A stretch of DNA of 64,000 nt from positions 5,460,632-5,524,631 of the forward strand of contig NW_024037047.1 of the NCBI RefSeq assembly GCF_015706575.1, given 5' to 3'. The position numbers and the translations under genes were made by a program. This document shows, in pieces, positions 41,465-56,300 of the stretch (its first letter is position 1; each line of letters begins with the position of its first letter). This DNA is from Patiria miniata (taxonomy: Eukaryota; Echinodermata; Asteroidea; Valvatida; Asterinidae). The notes below the pieces were generated by a model. It did not search any database and was not told where the DNA came from. It saw only the letters and a program-made list of their open reading frames with translations.

Positions 41465-43054
41465 TCTGCCTTGAATGAGCATTTTTACTGAACATTCAAA
41501 TAGAAAGAATCAGATACAGCGGTACAGTGTATTACTAATTTTCTCAATATTTTGTAAATGCACTTTCAAAACTGAATTCCAACAGCTCCAATGAGTCTAC
41601 TATTTCATATTTATTCAGTTATGTAATGTTTACACTCATTGAGGATATATAGATAGTCATGAAGGTAGTCTGCAAATGCTGCAATTTTTAATCCATGAGG
41701 ATGCTTATGTTATCACTGATCCCTGACAGCCAGCAAATATTGCAGCTTTGCTGCACAGTTCACAATGGCAACTTTTCCTTTATAGAGCTTTTTAATCTCA
41801 TGTCTAATGTTTGCATAGCCACCCAACTGCTGGTCTGTTCACGTTCGAATCAGTCTTTAAACAAGGCTGAGTTTGCTGTTGCAGACATTTGTATAAATGA
41901 TATGGTCTGGCTACAAGTTGGAAAACCATGCACAGTAATAAGCATATAAAAGCAATTTGCTTTGTAAAACTGCATTGCATTTAAAAAAGTAAATTGTACC
42001 AGTAAAATGATAAGGTATGCAAAGGAGGCTACAATATTTTGAAAGGTTCAACCAATTTTGTGTCAGCAAATTTCAGGCTTGAACCATTTCTACACTCTGG
42101 TTGGCTGTTCAAAGGTTTCCAGCACAGCTCCGGATTAACATTTTCAGAAGTGCAATGTCCAGCAAAATTCTCAGCTCATACTTACAAAGTCCATCATAAG
42201 ACTGGATCGTTCAAAATGATTCCAAAGCCAACCGAGTTAGTTTTCAGCTCTGCAATTCTTATAAGCAGTACATATTTAGATATATACAAAACAATCCTAG
42301 TTTAATTTTGGCACTACATTTACACTTTTTAGTGTATAGTATTGTTCATGTATAGCTATTGAGCTTATTTTTTGTAGCCCGTAAAATATTTAAAAGTCGC
42401 GTTGTATAATGCAAAAATTCGTTGTCTGCGTGATAACTGAAAAAAGTCATTGCTTTTATGTAGGCTCTGGTTTATTGTTAACCCTTGCTCCCTGGGCACT
42501 TGTCAAGAAGCTTCAGCCTTTCAGGTGGAAAGTACTCACAAAATTGCAGAATGTAGATGAGCAAAAATATAAATGTAATGTTCAACAAAATAATGTTCAA
42601 TAAAATGTACATTTGTCCTTGGTAAAAGCACTTTTGTTTCATAAAATTTGCATGTGTCCTTTGGCGGAAAGAAACAAACTTTTGATGTAAAGACTGATAA
42701 GTGATCCTGCATCTAAGTTCCATATATTTACTCTAAAACTTAAGTAAATATGTCAGCTGCATGCAGTTATTATTGTGAATCGAGATGCATGTACATGTTA
42801 GTATATTTTTACATGGAAAAGAGGGGCCTACATGTATATTGCAATATGAATGTGCCTATATGTACTCTAATGCGCAATGTGTAATAATGCCATTCCATAT
42901 AATTGGCGAATGTTTCTGGGGAAAATCTCTCTTATGTAATGATTTGGCGTTTTGTAATCATCAGTACTCTGTTTCTTTGGAATTATTTAGTTCTTAATTC
43001 TTGTATAAATTGGTGGTGAACAAAATATTGGTAATATTTATATTTTAATGCATG

Positions 43055-43060
43055 AATAAA
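43055..43060 (+). terminator. Candidate polyadenylation signal
   Basis: AATAAA within CATGAATAAAGACTTG, about 2.2 kb after the SCYL2 stop. Further AATAAA sequences lie at about 43079 and 43159. Confidence 0.4.
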
Positions 43061-43980
43061 GACTTGAAAAAGTGAACGAATAAATTGGCATTCGATATAT
43101 ATATGTATAAACTATTGTATGGAAAGAGTGAAAGATTTTATTAATATTTGAACATCGAGTAATAAAGAAGCATGCCTTTACATATTCAATAATGTGTATA
43201 TCAGAAATTGTAGCCACTGCAGTACGGGAGTGACCAGATCGAGTAGTTTTTTTAACCGTTTTTAATAATATACAAAAAAGTGTGTCTCAGTTTGGGTTTT
43301 ATGAAAGAAATATCAAAAGGTTTGTCCCCTGTGGCATTCTGTCGGTTATTTTATCATTCTCAAATTACTTTTAAAACATTACCAGCTAATTTTCTCCCGT
43401 GCCTGGATGGCTTGTAAGCCAATAAATTCACAGGGTCCTTGAATCGTTGCGCACGGCCTACTACATCATGTACATAAAATAATCGATTGCACAGTTATTT
43501 TCCAAGCAAACCCAATACATTGTACCGCTATGTACGCAAAAAAGTGTTGACAGGTGCGAAGTACACGCGGAGGGTGATCAGACGCGTCTATAAAGTTTTT
43601 GAGGGGTAATTTTTGTTACAGGCGTTTAACGGTAAACAGGAAATGGCCCTAAACATTATAGTCGTAATTTCTATGTAAAAGAGGCAGTACCTTATATACA
43701 TTTTCAACAAGTAGTATAATTGTCAACTGCGTTTTGTTGTAAATGTAAACAAAGCAATACATCCACTTCTTCCCTCTGTATAAATGGTATGTTCCTGTTT
43801 TATGTTGGGCAGTATTACATTGTGTGTAATCATAGAGCTAGTATAGCGAAGTTCCTTGCTCTATTTATTGTCAAACGTAACGTACACGTACGTGGTTGGT
43901 GCAAAAGAAACTTCGGAATTTCTGTTTTGGTCAACCTGGCCGCATGTAAATAGGCATTAATTGTTAAAACTACCATCAGC
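43061..43980. other. Intergenic interval SCYL2-ACSS3
   Basis: AT-rich in the first half, with no repeat or coding recognised. It should contain the ACSS3 promoter; no TATA or other motif is assigned. Confidence 0.5.
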
Positions 43981-44312
43981 ATGCAGTTCCTTAGATGTTT
44001 GCCTCACTCAAGATGGACGTCGTTCTTGTCTCACCACCGGAGGAAACTTTTACCAGCCGTGGGAACTCGACCGGAAAACTGGACTGGAACAACTTTACCG
44101 CGGAGCCTCGGCACGGCAGCAGGATGCAGCGCCGGGCGCCAACGGGAACACACGGCCGACCTGAGTGACAGTTCACGGTGGACTTACGATGAGGTTTACC
44201 GGAGGTCGCTGCACGAACCAGAGGAGTTTTGGCATGAACAGGCTGAGAAAATTACGTGGTTTAAAAAGTGGGACAAGGTACTGGAGGACAATGGGTCACC
44301 TTTCACCAAATG
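43981..44312 (+). CDS. ACSS3: ACSS3 coding exon 1
   Basis: Residues 1-110: presequence, then WTYDEVYRRSLHEPEEFWHE and ITWFKKWDKVLEDN, matching human DPERFWGKAAEQISWYKPW. Donor AAATG|GTAAAA, phase 2. Confidence 0.92.
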
Positions 44313-47300
44313 GTAAAATTAAAATAAATTAACCGTCCTGCTCAGGATCTTTTGAAAGCCCCCTCCCCCAAAAAAACCTACAGCAACAACATACATGATG
44401 TAAATCAGCCATCATGTAGCCTTTCCATTTTGTTATTTTGATGCCGTACCTCTTTGAGTTTTTTACACCAATTTAAGAAGCCCAGTTTAGACTAAAATAG
44501 TTGAATATGTGGGCTTGCAAGTTAGTACATGAAATATAGGGGGGGGGGGATTGTTTTAATTATTGAATATAATTAAAATAAAGTTGCATTTGTCATCACT
44601 GTAAACGGTTTAATATTGATCTTTTTTTTTTTTTATAACTTTTATTAATTGAAGTTAATCTCCATGCATGTATCAAAGAATTGTAGTGGACGGGAAGGTT
44701 CGCATAATGCCACAGGACGATATTGTTGACTCAGAATTAATACTAACTTTAGTTATGATTGATTTATTCCGAATTACAAAAAGTGGAAATCACATTGTTG
44801 GTCAGCCATCTTTGATTTATACATCCCAGCATCCGTTGTCAAGTTTTGACGCCATGAACGGCCTTTTGTAGTCTTGTGTCATGTACGTCGTTCATATGAG
44901 TCACTATGTCATCTCTTCACATTGCTCGGTCTTGTGGTGCCTGTACTGCCCCCCTCCCCTTCTCCCCCACCACCACCAGAAAAGTCACCTACATGTACAT
45001 GTAGTTGTCGGGTGTTTTCTGGGAGGTCGTTGACACTCGATGCCCACAGGTACCTGTTGGCAATTACAAGATGTTTCCATTAACATAATCACAGTTAAAA
45101 TGCAGAACGGCATTGTTTGTCGTCGTGATGCTTTCGCTTCTGGTAGGATTTCTGCATTCTGCAGAGGCCTCCTCTCACCGTCTCAGCATCTTATTTCTCT
45201 GAAATGCTGATGAGATTCCATTTGTTAACACCGCAGCTGACAGTCAAACATCACAACACACGAGGGCCCACACAAGAGTGAGCGACAGAATTGAGCACAA
45301 ATTATGCAAATTCTGAAACATGGATGTCCCGCAGGCGATGATCATCAATGAGGGAAGAGCGCATCATCGATCCCCTTGATATTACGATTGACCCGTACAA
45401 CCCAGTTGGTTTGTGGGTGGTACTAGGGGTGCATGTACCGGGTATGAAGACCTGATCCACACCCCATTTGTCACACACAGTTGCCATTGCTCTGGAGATG
45501 AACTGGGAGCCATTATTGGACAGAAGCTTCTTGGGGGCTTCAGTCCTGTTTTAAGGCGTGCGATCACACCCCCACGCCATCACACGCCTAAATGCTTCCT
45601 GAGAAGTGCGAATAATCGCACGCCTGAATCCCTCGGTACCGCACACCTCGGCATACATTTACGGCATAATTACACTTCATGTCGGTGAAGAGAAAACGGC
45701 TTTATTGTAAACCAAGATGAATATTATGAAAAAAATACCAGATTGTTCAGTCCCAGCTTGGACCGCAGAATCACACACCTAGAAAATCACAAGCCTAGAA
45801 AAATCATACGCTAGAAAAATCCATGCGTGCGTTTTTCCAAACACCTGTGATTTTCAAATCAGAAGGACTGGGGCTTTGTAAAGTCAAAAGAATTCACGGA
45901 CCATGAGGGACACCACTGCCTTTCCTAATGCCTGCCATGTGGGAAATACCTCATTATTACTCCATTTTGAAAAATGGTCTACCATGACAAGCAGATACAT
46001 ATGCTCTCTGTAGCTATTTGGAAAAGGTTCCATCAGGTCTATTCGCACCACCTTCAAGGGCTTCTGAGTGTGTGAATGTGAGATATCATCAGACCCGTTG
46101 GTTTCCTGAACACAGGCACATCTGTTTGCATGTTTTACAGGCTGTCACAAAGTTACGCACATCTTTGTGTGAGCAAAGGTTGTCTCTAGAGGCGGTTCAG
46201 GGTCTTGGCATGCCCACTGTCGGTTTGAAGTGGCAAGCATGGAGAACATCTGGCTCGCTGCAATGCCTTTGGCACACCAAGTTTCCTTTTCGTCCTATCG
46301 GTAGTTTAGTGGTAGAGGACCTCATCCTTCACATGGAAAGCACCTGACTTGTCTGCCTTCAATTTCATCAGGGTCGGGTCACGTGCCTGGTCTGTCTTGA
46401 ACGTTGCCAGCTGGAAAGGGCAGAGACTGGGTGTTCATCCAAGCATCTCCAACTTGGAGATGCTTGGATGAACACCCAGTCTCCACCTGTCTGCCACTGA
46501 AGTTCCATTCAGTTCTGCCAGCGTGTCTTCTTGCACTAGGTGCAGGTGTATACACAGGCAAAGTCTCAGCTAGGCTATGGTTAATAGTGACACACATCAT
46601 GTGGTACCAGACAACCATGACATGCATGAGCTCTGGACAGGGTGTCTTGCAAAACATGGAGTGTACCCGGTCGGTCTCTACATGCATCATGTCAAAGCAC
46701 AATTCTTGCAACCGCAACATCCAGCTGGCAAGTCAGCCATCTGGCAAATGGGTCTTCCTGAATTACCATATATTAGGGCATGGTAGTTGGTGATGACTGT
46801 ACAGTGTCACCCTATCGATTTTTCAAGAGCCTTATAACATCTGCAAGACACTCGCATTCCTGGCCATGCTGGCCATGAGTGAACGGCTGGCATACACACA
46901 TATGTAAGCTATACATGGTACACATGTCCCTATCTTTCTACCCGTACATGAAGATATATGTAGCAAGACGGCATCCAGTCGGGTGCAGCTGGCATTGGTG
47001 TGCACCATAAACAGTTGGGTTAAGTCAGGGTAGATAGGTACATGTAACTATGGGCTCAGGATTGTCTTCAGATTTGAGAAGGCAGATGCACACTGCTCTG
47101 TCCAGTCCCACTTGGCCGTTAGGTGTCGCAGGAGGTTCAGGGTTTCTGTGATGTCAGCCAGATGAGGAATAAAATAGGTAAACCAGGTCAGTCACTACAT
47201 TGTATGTCCTGTCATCTCATTGTTCATGTTGATCCCTTTATAACTTTTCTTCTTTTGCTTATTTTCTGTCTCTCTTTTTACCCATACTTGGCCAGGTTTA

Positions 47301-50300
47301 TTGGTGGAGAGACGAACATTTGCTACAATGCAGTCGACAGACATGTGGATTCCGGTCACGGTGACCAAACGGCCATCATTCATGACAGCCCAGTCACAAA
47401 TACAGTACAGAAGATAACCTACAAAGAGTTGCAGCAAGAGGTACAGAAATCTGTATAAACTGAATTGTTCTCGCCTCCCAGCACCTCAAGCTTACTTTAG
47501 AAGCTTGTTCAGGTGGGCCTCAAACTCACGTTCGACCTCCTGGGTTTAGATGCCACTCAATTTTTGTTCTCTTTTTTCAGATGACCACTCATTAAAAATA
47601 TTTTCATAACCTGCATTTACCAAACTGTTTAGCATGAACAAGTGTAAATAAAACAAACCTAAGTCAGATTTAAATTGGAACCCTGACTACCGATGTACTG
47701 AGTAGACACTGTACAGGTACATCATTGTCATTAAATGTTGGTGGCAAAACCTGTGAGGGCACTCTGTGCAAGGGGTCTATGCATAACACCTGTTTTAGAT
47801 GGGCGTTCCACAGGAATTCCAAAACAATATGGTTTTTGTGGCGAACCAAACTGTACACGTGTATACAGTTTCAATTGACAAGACTCGGCAGTCATTTAAA
47901 ACAATTAACATGATTTGACTATATACTGCATCAACACTGTTCAATCCTTTTACAATGTACTCATAGTCACTCCTGTGTCAAACAAACTTAATTTAAATCT
48001 GAGGAATACTGATGGCCCCAACTTGGGATCCGTGCAAGTCTGGAACACAGGTCTGAAACGGGTGTTAACGTCTTGTAAAATCAGGTTGCCAAGTTGGCGC
48101 AGGTCTTCATCAAGCAAGGGGTGAAGTACGGCGACCGTATCATCATCTACATGCCTATGATACCCCAGGCCGTTATCGCCATGCTGGCTTCGGCCCGCAT
48201 CGGGGCAATCCACGGATTAGTGTTTGGAGGATTTGCATCCAAGGAACTCGCCGTGCGGATAAACCACGCCAAGGTACCCTTCTGAACTTTTCATTTTTAA
48301 GATCTACATGCTCCTTTACGATCACAAGACAGTTTTTCACAAATTCAGACTTCAGACGCCTGAAAATGAAATAGTTTTTGCTTTTCTAAAATTATTCATA
48401 ATTTTTAAGTTGAACAAAGAAATTGTCTGGTGCAGGGGTTTTAACCTGTGACCTCTGGATTGCCATTCCAGCGCTCTACCAATAAATAAGCTATCCAGCC
48501 CTATATTGGCGGTGCCTCATTTTGTCACTGTCTTTGTTCAAGGGGTGCTAGTCAGAAGGCATTAATTAAGGCATTTAGCTGTAATGTAGCCAGGGACCAC
48601 TGCCAAATTCACAGTGCTAGCAACATTAGCAATGCTGCAGATCTGGGAAATAGCAAATGGGATCATTCAGAGAGGACGAAGTTTTTTTTTTTAGATAAAC
48701 CATATTACCACAAGGTAATACTTTTCCTGCCCATAAGGAGCAAGGCAGTATTTATTATCAGTTTACATTGATATTGTATGTATAAAACCTGTTAATTTAT
48801 GAACATCTTATTTGAAGTTATGCAACCGAAATAGATTGTATGTTTTTTATTGCTATTACATGTATTTACTTTTTCTGTAATTTGACAGCAGTCTTGGGTG
48901 ATCCTCTACAGAAGGCTTTGTCCTTCTCTCGGATGTCACCCCCATTCATATCAGTATTCTACCCTTGATACAACATTTGTATTTACCTATTTTATCATTT
49001 TGTGTAGCAACTTTTTTGTATGAATGGAAATTCATAAATACCTCAGACAGTTTAGCTATTCCTATTGTTCGAGAGCCTATCACGTGGCCGGTCTTAAACG
49101 GATGATAAAGACATGGCTAGCTGGTCTTAAACACTTTTCCAGAGTCACAATAAAATGTGGACTCCTAAAAATCCAGTGCCTCTTACCGTTTCATTGGTTG
49201 AACGTTCACAATCCTCACGTAGGCATGCGCAACACTGCATGCGAGTCAGAATTTTATAGTTCTAAATTCAAAACGCAACGCCCCAGGTGCTTTCAGCGTG
49301 ACATCGCGCAGAACATGTTACGCGTGCGTCAATCTCCATAAAAGAGTTATTTACATCTTACTCGCCAGCTGAACACTCCATTATTTTGCTAGAGGGATGT
49401 TTCAAAAAGCATGAAGTGAACTTGTTGAACAAAATCGGGATTTTTTGAACGAATTATTTGATATTTTTTTATGGATAAGGTATTTATGAATGGGAATAAA
49501 TATGTGCTCGGTCGGTATTTATCACTCTGTTTAATACCGCTTAGAGTCTGGGTGCTGATAATTACCCTCGCCTCCGGCTCGGGTAATTATCAGCACCCAG
49601 ACTCTAAGCGGTATTAAACGAGTGATAAAAACCTCCGTAGCACACATTTATTCCCTTATTAAAACAAACAAACAAACAAGGGGAAACTGACTAGGTGCAT
49701 TATTTCACAATTTTTCACAGGGAAGTACACTGTACAGGCCCCAACCACCCTGCCATTGTAGCACCTGAAACCGACCAAACACTGAATGGCTTTTATGGAT
49801 TCATTTTGGTTTACTTTCAGCCAAAAGTGATAGTGTCTGCATCTTGTGGTGTCGAGCCGAACCGTGTCGTGGACTACAAGGAACTTCTGAACAAAGCAAT
49901 CAGTATGAGCGACTTTACACCGGAATGTTGCATCATCTACAACAGACCAGATGTAAGGAGTGTTTATAACTGACAACAATAAATCTGAACATTTGAAAGG
50001 ACATTCATAAATACCTAAGACAGTATTCTTATTGGTCGAGAGCCCGTCACGTGGCCGGTCTTAAACGGATGATAAAGACATGGCTAGCTGGTCTTAAACA
50101 CTTTTCCAGTGTCACAATAAAATGTGGACTCCTAAAAATCCAGTGCCTCTTATCGTTTCATTGGTTGAACGTTCACAATCCTCACGTAGGCATGCGCAAC
50201 ACTACCAGGGTGTCAGAATTTTATAGTTCTAAATTCAAAACGCAACGCCCCAGGTGCGTTCTGCGCGACTTCGCGCAGAACGTGCTACGCGCGCGTCAAT

Positions 50301-53300
50301 CTCCATAAAAGGGTTGTTTACATCTTACTCGCCAGCTGAACACTCCATTATTTTGCTAGAGGGAACGAATTCCTTGATTTTTTTTTTTACCGAAAAGGTA
50401 TTTATGAATGGGAATAAATATGTGCTCGGTCGGTATTAATCACTCTGTTTAAGACTGCTTAGAGTCTGGGTGCTGATAATTACCCTCGCCTCCGGCTCGG
50501 GTAATTATCAGCACCCAGACTCTAAGCAGTCTAAAACAGAGTGATTAAAACCTCTCGAGCACACATTTATTCCCTTATTCGAAATGTTCAGATTTAAAGT
50601 TGTCAGTTTAATCACTACTTACTTTTACAATTAAAGTAGAGGACCAAGTCCATCAAAATTCATCACTCACTCTGCTTCACATACATGTAGGCCTACCATG
50701 CCTACATGACATAATGAAATCCCCCACTGAAGTGCTGGTGGACTTTGATGGACTTCAGACACTTGTGGCTTATAATGACAACAGCATGACTGGATGGTTG
50801 GCAGGATTCATCAAATTCCCCAGCAGTTCTTGGTTCTTGGCTGGTTCCTCTCCTAAATACTCCACGTGGGAGTTTATACAGGAAGCCAGAAACACCGGGG
50901 CAAACCCCTTCTCTTAGCGATAAGTGTTTACTTGGTTCTTTTACATGCATTTATACAACACACACGGGACCTACGGCTTAACGTCCCATCTGAAGGACGA
51001 AGCAATAATGGTTAAGTGCCTTGCTTAAGGGCACAAGTGTCCGCCGGTAAAACCAAGGATTTTATAGAAAGTACCTGTAGTTAATTACCCTGCACATCGC
51101 AGAAAGGAGTCACTGAATTTGTTACTTGGGATTTGTCATTCTAAGACGGTGACTCAAGTTCAGTCTAATCATTATGGTTATTAAGGTTGAGTCGAGTCAA
51201 TACGAGTTGCGTTCTTGCTGGAGTCAATGTCACTGACATTTAAGCTGCATCAAGGTTAAAGGGAATATACAACATTTGCAAACATCAAAAAACAAAACTA
51301 CCAAATGATTATGACATGTGTACCTTACTGGATTGTTAGTGAATGACAGTCTTAAGCAAAATCATGGCACCTGAAAAGTGTTATTTTTCTATCAATTTCT
51401 AACGCTGGTCGGCCGACCAGCATTGGAAAAAAATGGCTTTTTAAAATACTGCCCCCAATTTGCCATATTTAATTAGTTGGTCTGCAATCCATTCTGGGGT
51501 TGTGGTGCGTGTATCCTTTTGACAAGGCACTTTGTGTCACTCATTGCTTCTCCCCACCCAGGAGTATCTATGGGTGCTTGTGTGGGCAGAGATGGTTATT
51601 GTGATTGATTCTAGCTGCATTGTGCCAAAATGGCTGCATCGAGCTGACATTGTATTGGGAATGTTTCATTGCCCAATGATCAGGGTTAATAATAATGTAA
51701 AGCGCTTTGCTATTAAAAGTGCTATGTAAGAACCTAGATTATTATTATCATAATTATCTCATTCAGTTTCATCCTGTTGATTTGATCGCTGATCGCGACA
51801 TTTGCTGGCACGAAGCCATGGCACGAGCAAGAGGCCACGACTGCGTTCCTGTACAGGCCGCTGACCCAGTTTACCTGTTGTACTCCTCTGGAACCACAGG
51901 CCAGCCTAAGGTCAGTATGGTTCTTTTTTCTTCTCTTTTTACACCCCCAAGTACCCCATCAACGGCCAGAAAAGTAGAGTTGGTGGTGACCTAGACTGGT
52001 TCCCGGTCCATCCACTGCGTGTTTTGAATGTATCCAAAGTTATTGGAGGCAGGGATTAGTCTCGGAGACCATTGCAAGTTTAATTCTGAACGTATTCGCG
52101 CGCCGACGACGCCTGACGCTCACGCAAAGACGCGGTGGCTATAGCTTTTGCACATTTAGGAAGTCGTGTGTACTTCGCGCGCGAACAGTAAGTACGCGGT
52201 GCACGCACGCAGTGTGTCCCGTCCACGGAGCTCTCAAAAGAGGTAAAAACGTGCCGTCTTTTGTTGGCGCACGGAGCCTATAGGATCATTTGCATTTATC
52301 CCAAAAGCAAACTACCGAATTATTATTAAACAGCTTACTTAGTCTTAGATTAAAGATCGTCTTACGAAGACGATCAGAGCATACTGATCGAAACGTCGAG
52401 TTAACAACCAACTGGTTCTTTTCAGAACACATCTCAAAAGAGATTCTTCCAAATGGTGTAACCGCAAACCCTCAATAGTTTACACTTCTGTCACACATAG
52501 TTTTAAATCTTATTCATAAATACCTCAGACAGTTTAGCTATTCCTATTGGTCGAGAGCCCGTCACGTGGCCGGTCTTAAACGGATGATAAAGACATGGCT
52601 AGCTGGTCTTAAACACTTTTTCAGTGTCACATAAAATGTGGACTCCTAAAAATCCAGTGCCTCTTGCCGTTTTATTGATTGAACGTTCACAATCCTCACG
52701 TAGACATGCGCAACACTACCAGCGATTCAGAATTTTATAGTTCTAAATTCAAAACGCAACGCCCCAGGTGTGTTCTGCGCGACATCGCGCAGAACATGCT
52801 ACGCGCGCATCAATCTCCATAAAAGGGTTGTTTACATCTTACTCGCCAGCTGAACACTCCATTATTTTGCTAGAGGGATGTTTCAAAAAGCATGAAGTGA
52901 ACTTGTTGAACGAAATCGGGATTTTTTGAACGAATTATTTGATATTTTGTTACCGAAAAGGTATTTATGAATGGGAATAAATATGTGCTTGGTCGGTATT
53001 TATCACTCTGTTTAAGACCGCTTAGAGTCTGGGTGCTGATAATTACCCTCGCCTCTGGCTCGGGTAATCATCAGCACCCAGAATCTAAGCGGTCTTAAAC
53101 AGAGTGATAAAAACCTCTCGAGCACACATTTATTCCCTTATTAACAATCAGTCAGTTGACTGATTCTTAAAAATAATGAAAGCTACATCATGTACATGGA
53201 TTTCAGTAAAATTGTGTTTCTGGATCAAAAGGTCGTGTGTGGTTGTTCAGTGTTTTTCTCGAAAAGTGTTATCTCCACCATTTCCACTGAGCTGAAACTT

Positions 53301-56300
53301 CAACAGGTTAGGTGATGAACATTCTTCTTCGGATTTTGGAGTGGTGTTTTTATTGGAAATAAACAAAATACATTAAAAGCAAAGATCTTTACGTCTTTAA
53401 AGGTGTGCATTTTGCCAGATTTTGCCAAATGCTCACAATGTTTTAAATTGTTTAATTACCTTACATACATGTACATGTACGTCAAAGGTTAGGGTCACAG
53501 AAAGTCCACATTATGTCTTGCACTTGCGGAGAAACCATTGGGAAAAAAGTGTTTGTTTACATCTGTGGCTGCAGCCTTTTTATGCCTTTACACCTTACCT
53601 ATGGGCTACATACATTTTTGTAATAGTACATTGCTATAGAATAATACATTATAATTAGGCAAACAAATAAAAATTTCTGCTTCCGGTTACCCTACCTACC
53701 CTATTTTGACAGCCCCTACCCTAATTTTTTTTTTCAAAAATGAGGATAAAAACCTAAAAACCATCAGTTACATGTACTACCTTTTACACTTTACTACACG
53801 TAGACACATCCATATGAACGTACACAAAATAAATTGGCCCCCCCCCCCAAAAAAAAAATTCCCTACCCTCTTTTCAAATGCCATTGGGAAGCAGAAGGTT
53901 TTTTTTTTGGCTTATCACTGTACATAAATTATGTACACAAACATGTGCAGCATATGATACCACTGTTATGCATATATATGTATACTAAACACGTACAGTG
54001 TAAACATTCAGTTGTTGATGCCATTCATTGTATGGCACAATTGTTACATGTACTACTCCATTGACACTTCACTAACACTGGGTTATGAACCTGTTGCGTG
54101 TCACAGCCTTGAACTCAATCTTGAAGAGAGATTTGTTGTCATGACAACCATGAAAAGGCCTATTGGGTGCTGAGGTGGCGGACGTGCCACAACTCACTTT
54201 TACAGTATAAAAATATAACATGGTTTGAGGGTGGATAGTGATATTAGCTCCCTGAGGTATTGGAAGTTGACAAGCTAGGAACTAGTTTTTCAACTTCCAA
54301 TACTGAGAGGAGCTCATTATTTGCAGGGATCGAGGTCCTTATTTGCAGGCAAGTTTTTGTTGCTTCGTGAAAACTCGGATGTCCAAAGGGCCTTTTTCCT
54401 AATCTGACCCTGGCTATTTTGGCACTTTGCCCATAATTTGTGCAAATATCTGGGTCATCCCCGAAAGTGGGATGATTTTGTTTACTTTATGTGAACTTTG
54501 AATGTGTGTACATACATGTGTGAACAACAGCAAGGGCGGATCCAGAACACAATTTTGGGGGGGGCCCAAAAAAAAATTGGTCCCCCCAAAAAAAGTGGGT
54601 CTAAAAAATTACGGCGTGGGGTTCGGGGCCCGTGAGGGCCCCGAAAAATTTTTGGATTCTAGATGCTCTGTGGTGCGATCTGAGGCAATTTCTGACCACT
54701 TTAACCAATTTTTTTTGAGGAAAAGATGGTGGTGTACTCATTGCCTGCCTTTATTGCGATGTCACATTAAAAAAAAAAAAATTGGTTTCGTTTTGGGGGG
54801 GGCCATGGCCCCCTTTGGCCCCCCCTGGATCCGCCCTTGAACAACAGTAGGTTCTTGCAAGGGGGGGGGATATTTTGTAATTTTCAGAGGAACAAATTAT
54901 GTGGGAAAAATTAAGAAACTAAATACCAAGTCATTTTTTTTCCAAGTCAAGTCAAGTCCCAAGTCAAATTTGAGCAAGTCAAGTCAAAAGTCTCAAGTCA
55001 TTTTATTTCCAAGTCAAGTCAAGTCTCGAGTCAATATTTCACAAGTCAGTAAAGTCCCAAGTCAATTTTTCAAGTCAAATCAAGTCTCGAGTAATTTTTT
55101 TTTTTTTTTTTTTTAAATTAGATGTATATATATACTACGTACGGGAACCAGTTTATGTGTTCGACGACGGAGCAGGAGTAGAGATGGGAATGGGGTTTTA
55201 TCAAAGCGTGCATCATTTAAGGAGGTTTAAAAAAAAATCATACTTTTCAAAAATCCTCTCTCAAACACCTTATTTGTGTCTAAAGAGTCTAAAAACACAT
55301 TTTGATATATATAATATTTTCAAACTTGTTCCATCATGTTGAATGTTTGAAGGACGTCTAACAAAATGTCCTTCCGAACGTTTTCATTTAATGCATGATG
55401 TGAATTCTTGTTGCTTTATGGCGGATTAGGGGTAGCAGCCGTTTCCAGTCATTTAAACCCTAGTTGCATTTAGCATGCTGACAGTAAGCATGGTAAGCCA
55501 GTCAATGTGTACTATGGGCTCTATGGAATGGCCGCTCTATAACAACGGATGGTACTCGGACTGCGCACAGCACAAACTTCACCTCGCATGTCGAGTATGA
55601 TACGTTGTCCTTAACACACGCATAGTGCTAGTCATGTACATGACGTGTGGCAGCTAGCTAGGCTCAGAATGCCCAGCCATCGCGTGCTGGTTTCTAATTC
55701 GCTATGTACAGCCTGTCTCCAAAAAAAATGGTACAATCAGAAAAAAAAAATTGTTAAATATGAAATTTCAAAATAAGTCATTCTTACTTGGCATAATATT
55801 AAAGAACAAAGACTGGGCTTTCCAATAGTGTTTGTTTGATCTTATTTGCTTTTGTCAATTCAGAGATATAATCAATTTAGTGCGATACACCAAAATCGAT
55901 TTTGTGCCACTTTTATGCATGGGCAGAGTACTGTGCCATGCTGTCTTGAAGCTCACAAAAGATTGCAACTTGGCAAAAGAAAAAACTCGATTTTTGTGTT
56001 CCGCAGTAAAACTGGATTGACAAAAGCAAATGAGATGAAACAAAAAGTATTGGAAAGCCTGGTCTTTTTTCTTTAATGTGATGCTCAAAACGACTTACTT
56101 ATGTTGAGATTTAATATTGAAAAAAAAAAATAGTTTTCGATTGTACCATTTTTTTTTAGACAGGCTGTATATTGCATTCTTGGCAACCGATTATAATTCT
56201 AGTGCGCACAAACGCCCTGAGGTGATTTTTTTTTTTGTTGTAACTTTAAGAAACGTGTTAATGTCAGCAATTCAAATTTATTCAAGTCAAGTCAAGTCAC

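Larger units (their letters stand above)
40854..43060 (+). other. SCYL2: Probable SCYL2 3' UTR
   Basis: AT-rich and non-coding. It includes a palindrome-core MITE copy (40930-41464) and ends at the first good AATAAA (43055-43060). The extent is inferred. Confidence 0.45.

Noticed and set aside
46290-46345. tRNA-like TCGGTAGTTTAGTGGTAGAGG
   Set aside because: It falls inside the retroelement fossil's pol region and lacks a B box and acceptor pairing.
52340-52410. Hammerhead ribozyme in the GAAACGTCGAG element
   Set aside because: GAAAC is present, but the CTGATGA core and matching stems are not complete.
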